Below are positions 21,449 to 33,584 of a DNA stretch of 64,000 nt, piece by piece. Positions within the stretch are counted from its first letter, which is position 1; each line of letters begins with the position of its first letter. Position numbers and translations under genes: made by a program. The notes beneath the pieces were generated by a model that saw only the letters and a program-made list of their open reading frames with translations, did not search any database and had not been told where the DNA came from. This stretch comes from Rhipidocladum racemiflorum. Taxonomy: Eukaryota > Streptophyta > Magnoliopsida > Poales > Poaceae. The DNA lies in assembly GCA_036346355.1 (NCBI GenBank), contig CM070584.1:51109097-51173096 (forward strand), in the 5' to 3' direction.

Positions 21449-22526
21449 TAGGGTGTAAATAGAGCGGATAGTTCTCCATCGTATGTTCGTCCGAATAAAT
21501 TTGGATTATATTTGGAGCATGATTTTGGATATCCGATTTTTTTTTCGGATATCGGATACATATCCAGATAGTTTTTTCGGATATAGAAACGAATTCCAAA
21601 TGGAAATATCCGTTGGATTCAGATATATCCGTAACGTTAATCGGATAGTATTCGGTAATTTTTTTCGAATATCCGAATATCAACCCTAGACCCCGGCTCT
21701 GGCTCTGATTACTTGTGGGAGCAGCCGCTGCTGACCCCACGTTGCTCGTGGGCCTCCACCTCCGCCACCTCCCCCTCCCCCTCCCCCTTCTGCCGTCGGC
21801 TCTTCGTCCACGGCCTTCCCCCCGCACGCCGAGGCAGAAGGGGAGCCAGATGGGCGAGGGAGCGAACCGGTGGGCATGAGGTCGGAGGGGCAAGCCGAAG
21901 GGGCAAGGGAGCGAGGCGAAGGGTGTGAGGTTGAAGGGGTGAACTGGAGGGCGCAAGGTGGAAGGGCGAGCCGAAGGGCGCAAGACCGAGGGGGAGCCAA
22001 ACGAGGAGGCGGAGGCGGAGGGGGAGAGCTAGAGGGAGCGAGGTGGAGGGCGCGAGGCGAAGGCCGAGCCGGAGGAGGAGGGGGAGGGGAAGCCAAAGGG
22101 CAAGGGCGCAAGGCAGGCGCAAGGCAGAGGGGGAAGAAGAAGGGGAAACTAGCTTGGATGGGAAGAAGAGATACAGTGGCGAAGCTGGATTTCTTGTGAA
22201 GAACCCGATTTATGCTTGCATACGGTCAAAGAGTGACGACCCTGAGAACGAGAGAGATAAAGAAAGAGATGGTGCAGTGGGAGAAGGAGAAGGGCTTTGG
22301 GTGTGGTATATATCCTTTTGTTTTTAAGTAATATCCAGCTAAATATTTGTGACTGAGACTGACTGTATTCAGAATGACATGTATTCGCTCTATATTCGTG
22401 ACCGAGAAAGTCAGTATTCGTATTCGAACCCGGCACTATCTCTATACAACTCCGATTCCGAAAAAAATTTAGAATATAATACTGAATGAGCGAAATCGGT
22501 CCGTTCCTGCTCTGTTTACACTCCTA
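21449..22526. mobile_element. hAT-like non-autonomous element carrying a GC-rich block, 1078 bp
   Basis: Inverted ends TAGGGTGTAAATAGAGC and complement of TGCTCTGTTTACACTCCTA; imperfect 8 bp flanking repeats TCAGTAGT / CCGGTAGT (6 of 8). Subterminal parts are rich in GGATATCCGA motifs. The central 21700-22180 is a strongly purine-asymmetric GC-rich block unlike either flank, possibly captured. Confidence 0.6.
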
Positions 22527-23228
22527 CCGGTAGTTCTCTTCAGCGGAGGCCCTTTTGTTATCTGCAACTGCAAGCATAACAAGATAGTGTAGTTAGCTCC
22601 CATGTCTCAGCAAGTGCGTTCATGGTGCATACAACTGTTGCAAGCGAAAAAAATCTAGTTAAAAATTAAGAGAGGGACCGTAGTAGTATTTTACTTCTAC
22701 CATTTTTGTGTGTGTGTGTGACGACAAAGTATCATGCTCCCTGAGATCAAACAAGCTATAGTACCGCGTGCACCTTGATTAGTGAATGATCCAGGAAACA
22801 ATTATGCATTGTTTAATCAGCCAATGACCCGGAGGGAATTCCTGGAGCTGTTACAAAGCAAACACTGAACTGCACATAGGTAGATCTAGAGATTCTACTG
22901 CAGCAGAAACAACACCGACGTACGTCAAAGAAAGGTGCTGTGTGTGTTTACTACCAGTAAAACAGTGAAACCTGGTTCTCTCAACAGCAGAATGCGACAG
23001 TAATCACCAGTAGAGCTTGCTTCGGATGTATTCAGGCCGAGAATTTTTTCTCCAAGGAAATTAAAAAAAGCTCTGAAGGATAGAAAAACGCACAGTGATC
23101 TGTTTGAATGAGAACAGTATCTCACGTGTTCTCCGTGGCGATCTTCTGGACTTGTGATTTTTTTTTTTTTTTTTTTTTGGCGTAAAATTTCAAGAACGTC
23201 AAATGTATCGCCTGAAGGAATTGGATGA
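22527..23228. other. Intergenic DNA
   Basis: No gene recognised. Contains a short (GT)n near 22706 and a run of T at 23159-23178. Confidence 0.35.
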
Positions 23229-23540
23229 AGGTTCAAAATTCTGATGAAAATTTGTAATTCTCGGGTGAGGTTTCAGATTTTAGCAGGGAACAAAATTACA
23301 AGTACTGACCGAAATTAAAAATTTGAAAAAAAAAATCAAATTGTTATAGTATTTTTGATATTTCGAACAAGATTTCATCAAAAACAGATGAAATCTCAGA
23401 TATTTCGTCAAAATTTGTTGAATTTTGACTGGACGATGCCACATTTGTACCAGATTTCATACAACGTTTTTTATGGAGCATTGTAATGCCTTGTACGAAC
23501 AACAGGTGTGCAAAAAAGTGAAAAAAAAATGTTGGACATG

Positions 23541-23606
23541 GGATTCGAACCCACGCCCTACTGCTCTCACCGAAGCCTAATCCCACGTAAGTGACCAACT
23601 CAGCCG
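23541..23606 (-). repeat. tRNA-like A-box/B-box relic
   Basis: On the minus strand TCGGCTGAGTTGGTC (A-box-like) is followed about 40 bases later by GGGTTCGAATCC (B-box match), the spacing of an internal Pol III promoter. The outer arms do not pair into an acceptor stem, so it is a relic of a tRNA or tRNA-derived SINE rather than a functional tRNA. Confidence 0.4.
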
Positions 23607-24035
23607 AGCAGACTTGCTTGATTAGGGTGGCTTACAAAGCTTTATTTGCCCTCATTTTGTAACCACTATAGAAAAGCACTTTCCTCATTTTGGCTCACTC
23701 ACTCATTCACTCATACCAGAGAATAAGATCTCTGCGGATCCGGCCAAGTCCGGTCATCTCTGGTGAACTTTGAGGAGCATTTCGGTGGCCGGAGACAAGA
23801 TCTCGGAAAGAAAGGACAAAATCTCGGAGGGATCAAGCGAAATCTCGATAAGTATTTAGGCCATTAGCTACACAACAATTTGTAACCTTGCTTTAGATTG
23901 CATTTATCAGCATACATATGGAGGTATAGGGTAGTTTTGTTCGAAATTAGCTATATAATGCATCTGATCGATACATGCTTAATACTACTGTAAAAGAATG
24001 TATGCAAAAGATTTACCACAAGGCATGTATTGTTA

Positions 24036-24240
24036 CTGCTGTCTTAACAGCCTAAACCACAAGGACACTGCATGGAAGTTGTCATTTCCAAACTCCATGC
24101 TATTGAGCTCTTTTAGGTACCCGCTAATCTCTTGCTTAAAGTGATAAGTCACTCTAAGACGCTGGAGTGCATCAATCAACTTTATTTTTAGCAATGGATC
24201 AGTGATTCTTGCTAAAAGTTTCGTGTCGGGCAAGAGTCGA
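24036..24240 (-). pseudogene. Captured terpene synthase exon fragment
   Basis: The minus strand reads LLPDTKLLARITDPLLKI, then LIDALQRLRVTYHF and FHAVSLWFRLLRQQ, matching the conserved N-terminal exon of plant terpene synthases (the usual pattern is LIDxLQRLGxxYHF ... LRFRLLRQHG). At the end of the similarity AGACAGCA|GTAACA gives a good splice donor where terpene synthase genes have an intron, so the exon border was probably captured from genomic DNA. Its other side abuts hAT BED-domain sequence at about 24225-24245. The key substitution from the usual Gly to Arg (QRLR) and lack of any other exon show it is not a gene. It lies antisense to the transposase. Confidence 0.72.
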
Positions 24241-26302
24241 ATTGCAACTACTGTCCCCATGTAATGAAGGAGAGATGCATGACTCGTTTGAAGGAACATC
24301 TCGCTAGCCGCTCCGGTGAGGTGAAGGCCTGCACTAGCATCTCTAAAATGGTAAGGCAGGCCATGCTCGCGGACTTCTGAGGAGGTCGGGAAAGGAAGGA
24401 GGAGAAAGAAGCAGAGGGCTTGCGTAAGGCAGAGGCTTGCGACGACTCGGCGTCATTGGCGACAGACTAGCATACGGAGCAGGAGCAGCTAAAGATGGCC
24501 ATAAAGGCCTCCAAAGAAGAGGCTTATCTCAGGAGCCAAAGTTTGATTCCAAGATAGGGGTCTGAAAGTGGTGCAGCGAGACCCTTAATCCAAATCCAAT
24601 ATCAACAAAATGTTGGGCATGTCCAAATCAACACAGTCAAGCCAGGCCTCCATTGATGTTGACCTTGCACGGAGTGGTGTTCGGCAGCAACCCCGGATTG
24701 ACACTGCATTTTGGCAGAGGGCGAGGCAGAATCTTGGGAGGGCATGGTCTAAGTGGTTCCATACAAATGCAATTTCACGAAGGAAGGCCGAGTGTCCGTA
24801 CTTCATAGTTATGCGAAGTTCGTAGGTTTGTAAATTAAAATTCTTGTCATCATTGGACTAAACTCTTACGATAGCTGTGTTCATGTGCACTCAAGATGGC
24901 GTAGGAGCTAGGCCTAGGCATTCGTGCACCACAGGGCCACAAGATCGATGGGAAGTACCTCAACAAGAATGAGAAGGAGATTTTCGAGTACCTTCAGAAG
25001 TTCAGGGACGACTGGGCGACATTTTGTATGACAGTCATGTGTGACGCGTGGACTAAACCTACAATGTAGAGCATCATGAACTTTATGGTGTACTGCAACG
25101 GGGTAATGTTCTTCCATAAGACTATCGATGCCACAAGCAAGATCCACGAGCACAAGTACTTGCTACGCGAGACAACGAAAGTGGTTGGCGAGGAAATTGG
25201 TGCCAATAATGTGGTGTAAGTAGTTACTGGCAATGCAACCAACTTCAATAAAGTATGCCAGATGTTATGAGCGCAGTACCCGTGGCTTATCTGGCTACCG
25301 TGCTTGGCACACACGGACAGCGGGGGAGTCTCTACTCGACGAGGACAGTGGGTATGACCCGCCCCTCCCGGCGAGATTTGTGTTTGACAGCATCCCCTTG
25401 CAAGAGCTCAATAAGGCCACAAGTAACATTGAATTATTTTTATTCTACTTGGTGATCAGTGATGCTCATATTTGTTCAAACTAGTCGCAGGTGGGAAGAG
25501 CATCCTAGATTGGGTTGAGGTTGCGATCGGCGACACCCACATAGCTAAGAGGAAGCGTGGTACCTATGATGACGATGACACGCTAGCGGGTGCTTTAGGT
25601 GTGTTGGCAAAGTTGTCTTCCAGCCAGCATGGGAAGTCACATGAAAAGTCGAAAGCAATGAGGAGCGGATGTGGGCAGCGATGATGACATAGAGATACCC
25701 CCCGGAGGTGAATGTCGATAGCAGCTTAGCTATAGACTCTGGAGACGATGATTGCTGCTACACCCTCCGACCTTGTTCATAGCCACACTCACCGGTAGTG
25801 TTACAACATGGTGGAAGTGCCCCGAGGAAGGGCTCATAGAGACAGACCCGTAGCGCGACGAGTGGTGGGGGTGGGCAACAAGCAGGACAGCTCCAGGATG
25901 ACATGCACTCATGGTCTAGTAGCCAATCTTCCAGCCATTGGGGCTTCCCCAGTGAGCACCCTAGGTACCCCATGTTAGGGTACGACTCGATGCCCTACGT
26001 AGGGGATTTAGGCAGGTACAGTCATAGACATTCATCCTGCAACGGATCAAGCATGTCATCATTGTTCGACTACACTAATCCCTACACCAATCAATATGCA
26101 CAACACACGGCTGTCAGGTACCTATATCAGTCAGAGAATCCTTCGATCTAGATGTTGCATTATGAACACTAGAAGTCTGCCTTGCTGCAATGGGACATGA
26201 GCTGGGAAGAGTACAAGTAAGAACACTAGATGAAGCGTGGTGAGATAATTGTCGATAATGCAGAGGTCCAGTTTTCATTAGTATCGTACTACTACTCGTA
26301 GG
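24228..26302 (+). pseudogene. hAT transposase remnant A (BED finger, DUF659, C-terminal region)
   Basis: Homologous throughout to remnant B at 29063-30309. 24250-24370 resembles the BED zinc-finger tail (RLKEHLA-like). 24610-24825 holds a frame with QNLGRAWSKWFHTNAISRRK. About 24920-25190 reads as DUF659 (KIDGKYLNKNEKEIFEYLQK ... VMCDAWTKPTM, stop, SIMNFMVYCNGVMFFHK). 25500-25680 gives the acidic late region (IGDTHIAKRKRGTYDDDD). It ends near 26302 with a conserved YYYS-stop. Several stops and frameshifts; no active transposase is possible. Confidence 0.7.
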
Positions 26303-27044
26303 TATGGCAACACATAGTTGTCCGTGCTTTACATGTTTATACTCCTTTTTAATTATGCCTCTTGTTGTAAACCATATTTATAGCCCTTCTTGTAAGTATT
26401 ATTTTACATCTTCTTGCTATTTGTGCTGCATTGTCATATGAGTTAACTTTATTTCATGCATATAATTAGTTATGACAATATATATTGATTGTTGCCAATT
26501 GTCACTGTCACTATCCAAAAATCAGTCAAAATGCTGCCAAAATTTCTAACTTTAGAGTCTTTTCTGTTCAAATATTTTGTATGCTGCATTATAATACATA
26601 GGAACATATAGAAAACTTTCAAAATGACTTGAACTTCTTTTCTTACATTTGAAAGATCAAAAACAAAATTTACATAAGGCTTTTATCACGACATTACCAC
26701 TTGCACAATTTTTTATAATTCCACAAGCTTGACTATCATCTCAAAATTTTATAAGGATATTATTAATACATAAGAATCATCCAAAACAATTTCGAAATTT
26801 TTCGATGTGTTTTCACCATTTTTAGGTTGTTTAATTTTAACTAAGATTTCGAATATTTCGGCGAAATCTCGGCGATTTTGCCCGAAATCTTGATTTTTTT
26901 TTATTGAAAAAAATCGGTTTTGAATTTTGTTTTTAGATTTTGTTCGAGATTTGTCCAAAATTTCTGGATTTTGTCAAAATTTCGGATTTTGGTCGCCTCC
27001 AAGATATCATCCAAAACCAAAATTTCAAACCTTGTTGACGAACG

Positions 27045-27398
27045 GTTTTCACAAGTAGCTTACTGACGATGAGAGGAACAGAATAATATAAGTCTCGTAA
27101 ATAAGTGCTGCATCAATTATATTTTACTACCAAATGAACATCAATTTTACTAATGTATGATAGTAAAATCTATTACCAGACTAGTAGTAGTACACAATCA
27201 TTTGCTGTCTAATCATAAATTTTACTATCCTGTCTGAGGGTTCAGCAGGCTTGTGAAGTTTGTACAACAGTAAAATCTTACAACATATTCAGTAATTTAG
27301 TATTTATTTGGTAGTAAAATTTCATTCGTACGACGTTAGTGGGGAGACTTATATCCTTGTGTTGCTCTTGTCATCAATAAGCTACTAGTGAAAACCTT
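27045..27398. mobile_element. Long-inverted-repeat MITE, about 354 bp
   Basis: GGTTTTCACAAGTAGCTTAC at the left pairs with the complement of the right end (GGTTTTCACTAGTAGCTTAT), and similarity continues through ATATAAGTCTC and TTTTACTACCAAAT blocks, so the arms are well over 60 bp. This long-arm layout suggests a Mutator-like MITE; no clean target duplication was found. Confidence 0.5.
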
Positions 27399-28248
27399 TC
27401 ATGAATTGTAGCTGTCAATAAAAAAGTTATGGCTAAATCAAAGAGCAAAAAAAATTCATGTACAAAGAAGGAAACACATTTACTAGTTAGTTAGGCTTAG
27501 TCAATATAGAAGTATACATGGATAGTTTGGACGCGCTCGTCCGGCTGACATGTAGAATAACTATTTTACACGCATGTAGAATAGCGCTACCATGTATATA
27601 TATATCCTTTCTGCACTCGTGGTAGTACATATTCTAACTTCTAATATACTACTTAAACGAATGTGTTATACTCCTTTGTCACTTTTGATATACTTAAATA
27701 CTAATTCTAGGATACTTCAATGCAACATGGTTGAAAAAATTTAATCGAAGGCCTTTATTATTTTGATATGTATATACCCTTTTTATATGTAAAATAATTA
27801 TATACACCAACTATTGTATAATAAAGTGGACTCTATGAAATTTTTCATGGAACTCACAATGAAATATCGTATAGTTATTGTTAGATTATTCTCAAAAAGA
27901 TAAGGAGGTATTTTTTTTAAGTGGTATATGAGTCGTGGGAGTACATATTACCAGAGTGTGTGTATATATATCCTTTGGATTTTCTTTGGAATTTTTTTAT
28001 GAGGCCTAAACAGCAGGGACTAGAAAGCATTTTCAATTTGCCAAGTTAACTGGCAGATCTACTAATAATTGTATGGCGGTAGCTAGTGGTTAAAATTTAG
28101 AGTGCCAGCCTCTACAGTCTACACAAGCTCCATGCCTCCATCCGGTTTACATCATAAATCTGACTGGTTAGCTTGTGCCCTAGATGGGTAGTGCCTTGGT
28201 CCATGTCACTGTTTGAATTAATCAATGGACTGATACGTATTGATGGGA
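27399..28248. other. AT-rich intergenic DNA
   Basis: No gene or repeat boundary recognised; short TA-rich patches only. Confidence 0.4.
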
Positions 28249-28256
28249 GTCTGAGG

Positions 28257-31040
28257 TAGCGCTCAAAATCTAGCCAAGATTTTGAAAATCTCGGTTGTCG
28301 GCTAGGACCGAGATTCTAAATCTCAGTGAGATTAAAAAAAATTGAAAACTCTTAAATTGCTATAGTGATTTCAGGATTTTTCAGTGAGATCTTTGGGGTT
28401 TTTTACCGATACGATAACAAATATGACCAGTTTTAACATTCATTGGACCGAATTTAATAGCAAATTTTTTTGTGGTGAATTATAATGCTTTTTCTGTGGA
28501 ATACATGTGCAAAGTTTGCAATACACACACAAATTATGTAACCCTAAACCTAACTTGAACCCAACCATAAACCCTAACCTTGAATGACATAATTAACTAA
28601 CTCACTGACTAACTCCCTTTCACTCCCACTCCCTCACTTCCCCCTTTTCAAAATCCCTCAATAGGAGACCCCTCTCGAGCTCACCATCCACCGGCCGACT
28701 CCGGTCCAGATCCGGCCACTCTGGCCTAGCTCCAGTTTGGAAAAAGACTCTTCTCGGTGACCTAGACCATGATCTCAGTGATTTCAGCTGAGATTTCTCA
28801 AGAGCCTAGCTGGTAGAAGCTAAACGAAATCTCATCATTTTCTTCAGAAATTTCATCACTTTGGTCTGAGATTTTGGCTGTTTAGCCTGGCTTGATGCTT
28901 GTAGGTGGTGGATTATTGATGGCCGGATTTTTTGCTCTTTGGAGTGGCTACAATTCATGGTTGCATAGGCTTAGATCAAATAGGGTTTGTTGATTTGTCA
29001 AATAAATGGATGAGTGTTAGTAGCTAATAGGTATGAATGGATAGCTTGATAGTTGTCTTCCAATGCAGATTCTCATGATGGTAGATCATGTGGATACTGT
29101 TTGGGAGCATAGTGAGTGTGTTGGCCAAGGGTTTAAGTGCAAGTATTGTCCTCATGTTATGAAGGGGGGAGGCGTGGCCCGTCTGAAGGAACATCTTGCT
29201 GGCTGCTTCGTCCAGGTGAGGGCCTGCCCTGATATGCCTAAAAAGGTTAGGCAAGTTATACTCGTGGACGTCAATGGAGCTCGGGCGAAGAAAAGAAGAA
29301 ACAGGTGGAGCGCCTCCATAAGGAGGAGGCTTGCGCCTATTGGGCCACCAACTGGTGTGCCGAGGAGCAGTAGCTCAAGATAGCCGTAAGGGCCTCCAAA
29401 GAATAGGCTTACCTCAGGAGCCAAGATTTGACCCCAGGATAGGGGTATGAGAGTGGTGCAGGGGGTTTCGTGGTCCAATGAAGGATCAGTCGATTGTTCG
29501 GCAGGTTCAAATAAACGTTGCACGAAGTGGTGCCTACAGTAACCTCGTATTTATAGTGCATTCAAGCAAGGGACGAGGCATAAGCTTGGGAGGGCATGGT
29601 CGAATTGGTTCATGCAAATGAATTCTAGGAAGGAAGGCCTAATGTCCGTAATTCATAGGTATGCAATGCTCTTAGGGTATTTAAGTTAAAAATTGATCGT
29701 GCCTCGACCCATTCAATCGCTGATTATACTAACCTCTTATATTTTCTGTGACCATGTGCACTTAAGCTACAGCCCAGGGATTTGTGCACCACGGGGCCAC
29801 GAGATCGACGGGAAGTACCTCGAGGAGAATGAGAAGGAGATTGTTGAGTACCTCCAGAAATTCAAGTTGGACTGGGTCACATTTGGTGTGATAGTCATAT
29901 CTAACTCCTGGACTAGCCCGACAATGCAGAACATCGTCAACTTCACAGTGTTCTGCAATGGGGTCATGTTCTTCCACAAGTTCGTCAATGCCACAGGTAT
30001 GCCATTGCCATGTGTTAAAGACAACCCCGTGTCTTGCTATCAATGCAAATGTACTTACTAACTTTTGGCATCTACATTCGACAGGCAAGATTCAGGATCA
30101 CAAGTACCTATCACAGGAGATTACGAAAGTGGTGGTGGAGGAAATTGGGGCCGACCACGTGGTGCAGATACGAACACTGGAAGTCCGCCTGGCTGCCATA
30201 GGACGTGAACTGGGAGGAGTACAAGCAAGCGCACGAGAGAAAGTATGGCAATATCATTATCAATGACGCGGCGATGGAGGTTGCACCATGCATGTACTAC
30301 TACTCGTAGGTTTGTCAATGCATAGTTGTCCTCAATATCTTTATACTCATGTAGCACATCTTCATGCAATACATGTTCGTACTTCTTTAATTATGTCTCT
30401 GGTAGGTGGCTCGGGCCGACCGGTGGGTTGTGACATCATCCATGCTTCAACAAGTATTTCTCTCGTTTATTATGTTTGACACAATTGTGATGGATGAAAT
30501 GCACGGTGTGATTTCAAAGTAGTAATGTAATAGGATTTCATAGGTGTTTTTTGAATTGTCAATTGTCATGCAATGGGATGGACACGACGGCATGATGTTG
30601 GTGAATGTGAATGTCTTCTGTGTCAATTTCATTTCATGTCTATCATTTATGATCACATTATATATTGATTATTGCCAAACTGAAGGGCTAGAATCCGAAA
30701 AATTAGGTCAAATGCTGCCGAAATTTTTAAATTTAGGGTATTTTTATGCCCAAATACCTAGTACTTTGCATTCAAACAATAGAAAAATGTATATGAATGC
30801 TTGCATGTTTTTTTTCATATTTTTTTTTCATTTTTTCTATCCTCTAGAGACCATTTTATAAGGGGTTGTGTAGGGCCGAAATTTTGGTTATTTTAGCCAA
30901 AATTTTGGTTTTTCTGACAACCAAAATACCATATTTGAAATTTGATTTTTCCCATTTTAGTTGAAATACCAAAATTTCACAGAGATTTCGGATTTCGATT
31001 GCCCTCAAGATGGAGTACGAAAACTAAATCTATAACATTG
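28257..31040 (+). mobile_element. Decayed hAT transposon B, 2784 bp
   Basis: Perfect 8 bp target duplication GTCTGAGG (28249-28256; 31041-31048). The termini are decayed (GCTCAAAATCT at left, complement of TATAACATTG at right) but align with the CAAGGTTCAAAATC ends of the 37107-37997 element. Carries a BED-DUF659 transposase remnant on the plus strand with an internal deletion relative to element A. Confidence 0.82.
29063..30309 (+). pseudogene. hAT transposase remnant B (BED zinc finger and DUF659)
   Basis: 29063-29383 encodes a well preserved BED-type DNA-binding finger: VWEHSECVGQGFKCKYC (Cys pair) and GGGVARLKEHLAGC, then VRACPDMPKKVRQVI, as in plant hAT transposases. 29780-30000 encodes DUF659 (HEIDGKYLEENEKEIVEYLQ ... 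NSWTSPTMQNIVNFTVFCNG ... FFHKFVNATG). The catalytic RNase-H-like core and C-terminal dimerisation region are mostly deleted; the frame resumes near 30180 and ends YYYS-stop at about 30309. Remnant A is its relative. Confidence 0.75.
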
Positions 31041-32416
31041 GTCTGAGGTCATAGGCAGCAGAGAGGGCCCTTAATATTACATGAAAACCGGCCAAAAAAC
31101 ACACACCATATATATGTGGGACGAACAACGAGACAATGATATACAGTACTCAGCAAACATTTTTTTAGAGCCAAGGCTAACACCCCGGCTCCATTTTATA
31201 TGAAATGAAGCGTAAACAGAGTTCAAGGCCTGAGGCCAACAAGCATTTCACAGCCCGCAACACCCAAAATGCATTTCACTGACCACCTTAGAATTTTACA
31301 TCAATTTTGAACGATCACACGGCAGCACCGTGCTACCCATCAAAAAACACGATCTATGCTTACTGTCCAAAAGCTTTTCGGTATTCCTCGGCATTTCCCG
31401 TCCACGTCGCGCACCCGTTGTTTCTACTCCAGATTCGCCCTTGAGATCAGTCTTCGTCTTCTTGGGCAACATCCGATCTTCTGACTCGAAGAGGCCAGCC
31501 GTTCAAAAATCCTAACATAGCGATCCATCGTCTGTGACTGTGAGCCCGGGCCCCGGGCACAGCAACTTCCAGCTCTTGAGTCTTGAGCATTCGGCAGATC
31601 CTGAGCCAAACCTCCAGCGTTGATGACCAGCTCTCTCTCTCTCTAAAAAATGCAAATCATAGCTTAGAAACGTGGGTAATTCGCTTATATTTCAACACTC
31701 CCTTTACGTGTATTCTCACTCAGATCTAATACATGGAATAAAAGTGAGCTGCAATTATTCTTTTGAATTGCGTTTAACCGGATCTTGAACTTAAGACCTG
31801 TTACCTCTGATACCATATTGAGTCGCATGTATCAACCAGTTCACACAGAAATTTAAACCGACGAGGAAAGACGAGTTTATACTTCAAGAAGAACCAGGAA
31901 TAACTCCAGCTGCAATTTGCAATGATCGAGCTGCTAGCTCCTCGATCTCACAGAGAAATAAGACAGCAAACGTTGCGAAGGGAACAAAGTGAAGTACTAA
32001 AACACTGTAAATTTAGGAGACCCTTGGTTAAAAGTTCGAACTAAACTGCCCCCCTGCATATGATCATCCTTACTTCGACAGTATTTATTACGTTTGGGTT
32101 ACTGTAATACTGGTAAAATAACCATTAGTGTAGACACACACAACGTGACTGACAGGGCAGTAGTATCTACTATCTGCAGCATGGGTCTGAGGCTCTGGGC
32201 AAGCAGCTGGCAGCTGATCTGATTGAGATAGATATAAGGGGGGGCGCGTATAGCACTAGCTAGCTAGTAATAAGTAGCTGCCTGCAGGCAGAAAGATGGT
32301 ACGTGCTAGTGCATGCATTTGCTGGTTTCTTCGTACGGCAAAATGTCAAGCAGCATTAACTTTGTTTTTTACTTTGCAAACTTTATGTTTTTTTTTTAAA
32401 TCTGCTCCCGTAGCCC
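31041..32416. other. Intergenic DNA with short retroelement scraps
   Basis: 31165-31205 on the minus strand resembles the 3' end of a plant LINE (GGAGCCGGGGTGTTAGCC then an A-rich tail). At 31806-31820 the minus strand has TATGGTATCAGAG, a copia-type primer site, and at 31698-31712 a purine tract AAAGGGAGTGTTG reads like the start of a 3' LTR; the roughly 100 bp between them would be a TRIM-sized interior, but no matching LTR pair was found. Confidence 0.3.
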
Positions 32417-32513
32417 GTAGGTGTAAAATTATAAAAATGATTTTCTTCCTAATTACACAAACAGCCGTAGGTGTAAAATTATAAAAATGATTTTCTCCCT
32501 AATTACATAAACA
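32417..32513 (+). repeat. Two-copy tandem repeat, about 48 bp unit
   Basis: The unit beginning CCGTAGGTGTAAAATTATAA and ending ATTACACAAACAG is present twice in a row with a few substitutions. Confidence 0.7.
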
Positions 32514-32742
32514 GCGATAGGTAACCGACTCCGTGACATCCTGCTGAACTATCACAGCAACTTAGACCTATCGCGGCAAGAGAGGTGCCACACTAGGACA
32601 CCACAATAGTAGGTCCCTGTCGAGCCTGGGACAGCGACAGGTTGCTGTCGAGCTAGAGGAGCGCTGCAACTCACCTACCGCGATGGGTCAGAACTACTGC
32701 CCGTGGTTGACAGGGGTGCTGCAGAGCTAACCATTCGCCACT

Positions 32743-33000
32743 AAGACTATCTCCAGCAATTTCCCTTCATTCCATTTCCTTCCCTATTCCCTTCCTCATA
32801 TTCATTTCCTTTATTTCCTACTATCTCCAGCAGCATCCCCTCAAGGGATTTGTGAAGGGATTGGAGAGAGAATCCCTTTCTAGAGAGATTCACTGTTTGA
32901 ATCCTTTCCGAAAGGAATCGTGAAAGGAATCCATTGGAGCACTTGGGATCTGTTCGCAAAGGGATTTAGAGGGGAAGGGAAGCTGCTGAAAATAGTCTAA
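32743..33000. mobile_element. MITE with AGACTAT-type ends, about 258 bp
   Basis: Left AAGACTATCTCCAGCAATTTC pairs with the complement of the right end (AGACTATTTTCAGCAGCTTCC). AACCATTCGCCA before the left end and AACCATCCGCCA after the right end look like a long target duplication with one change, as in Mutator-type elements. Confidence 0.6.
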
Positions 33001-33580
33001 CCATCCGCCATTGCTTTCACTCTCGAGAAGTATACTATTTTTATAATTTTATTAATAGGACTAGATTTTTAAGAAAAAAAATATGCAGAGGGCCAGTTAA
33101 GCCCAAGAATTCTGCCATGCATATGTGCATTCAGCCTTCTCTGCTTGCGTGAACATGCATGCTGCCAGCGGCTGGCCGTCCGCCGTCCGGCCGGCTGCCT
33201 GCATGCTTATCGTGTGTAGGACGGTCGGTGAGACAGGAGGACTTCCTTGCAACGAATGCCGCCTGCACAAGACATACGCTCTGGTCAGTGGTCAGTGGTC
33301 ACACATGTGCCAAGCTTAAATGCCCTCTTTGTCTCTTGCTTTTCATCAGCGCCGAGTATTTGCAGTGCATGCCGTGTTCACTTATATTTCTCGTATTGTC
33401 AGTTGTCACCGCCGGCTTCCTTCTTTAATTCACGGGAGTAGCACATTACTCCGACGCTACTACTACTCTTGCTTTTCGTGCTTACCAACCCGGACCGCCG
33501 ATCACCTGCCAACGATCCGGCGGCCGGTGGGGCTCTCGCCGTCTCAGCTCTCGCCACCCCATCGTTACTGTCTAAGCTAG
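33001..33580. other. Intergenic DNA
   Basis: GC-mixed sequence with short ORFs; no recognisable domain or repeat. Confidence 0.4.
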
Positions 33581-33584
33581 CATC

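Larger units (their letters stand above)
23229..27037 (+). mobile_element. Decayed hAT transposon A with captured terpene synthase exon
   Basis: Left end AAGGTTCAAAATTCTGATG, right end complement of CAAGGTTTGAAATTTTGG; termini resemble those of 37107-37997. No clear 8 bp duplication survives, so the exact left end is uncertain. Contains hAT transposase remnants on the plus strand, a minus-strand terpene synthase exon and a tRNA-like box pair. Confidence 0.6.

Noticed and set aside
21686..22199. Pro/Arg-rich ORFs of 109-180 codons
   Set aside because: Products of a purine-asymmetric repeat block inside a transposon.
23541..23615. A tRNA gene on the minus strand
   Set aside because: A- and B-box matches exist, but acceptor arms do not pair and no anticodon arm fits.
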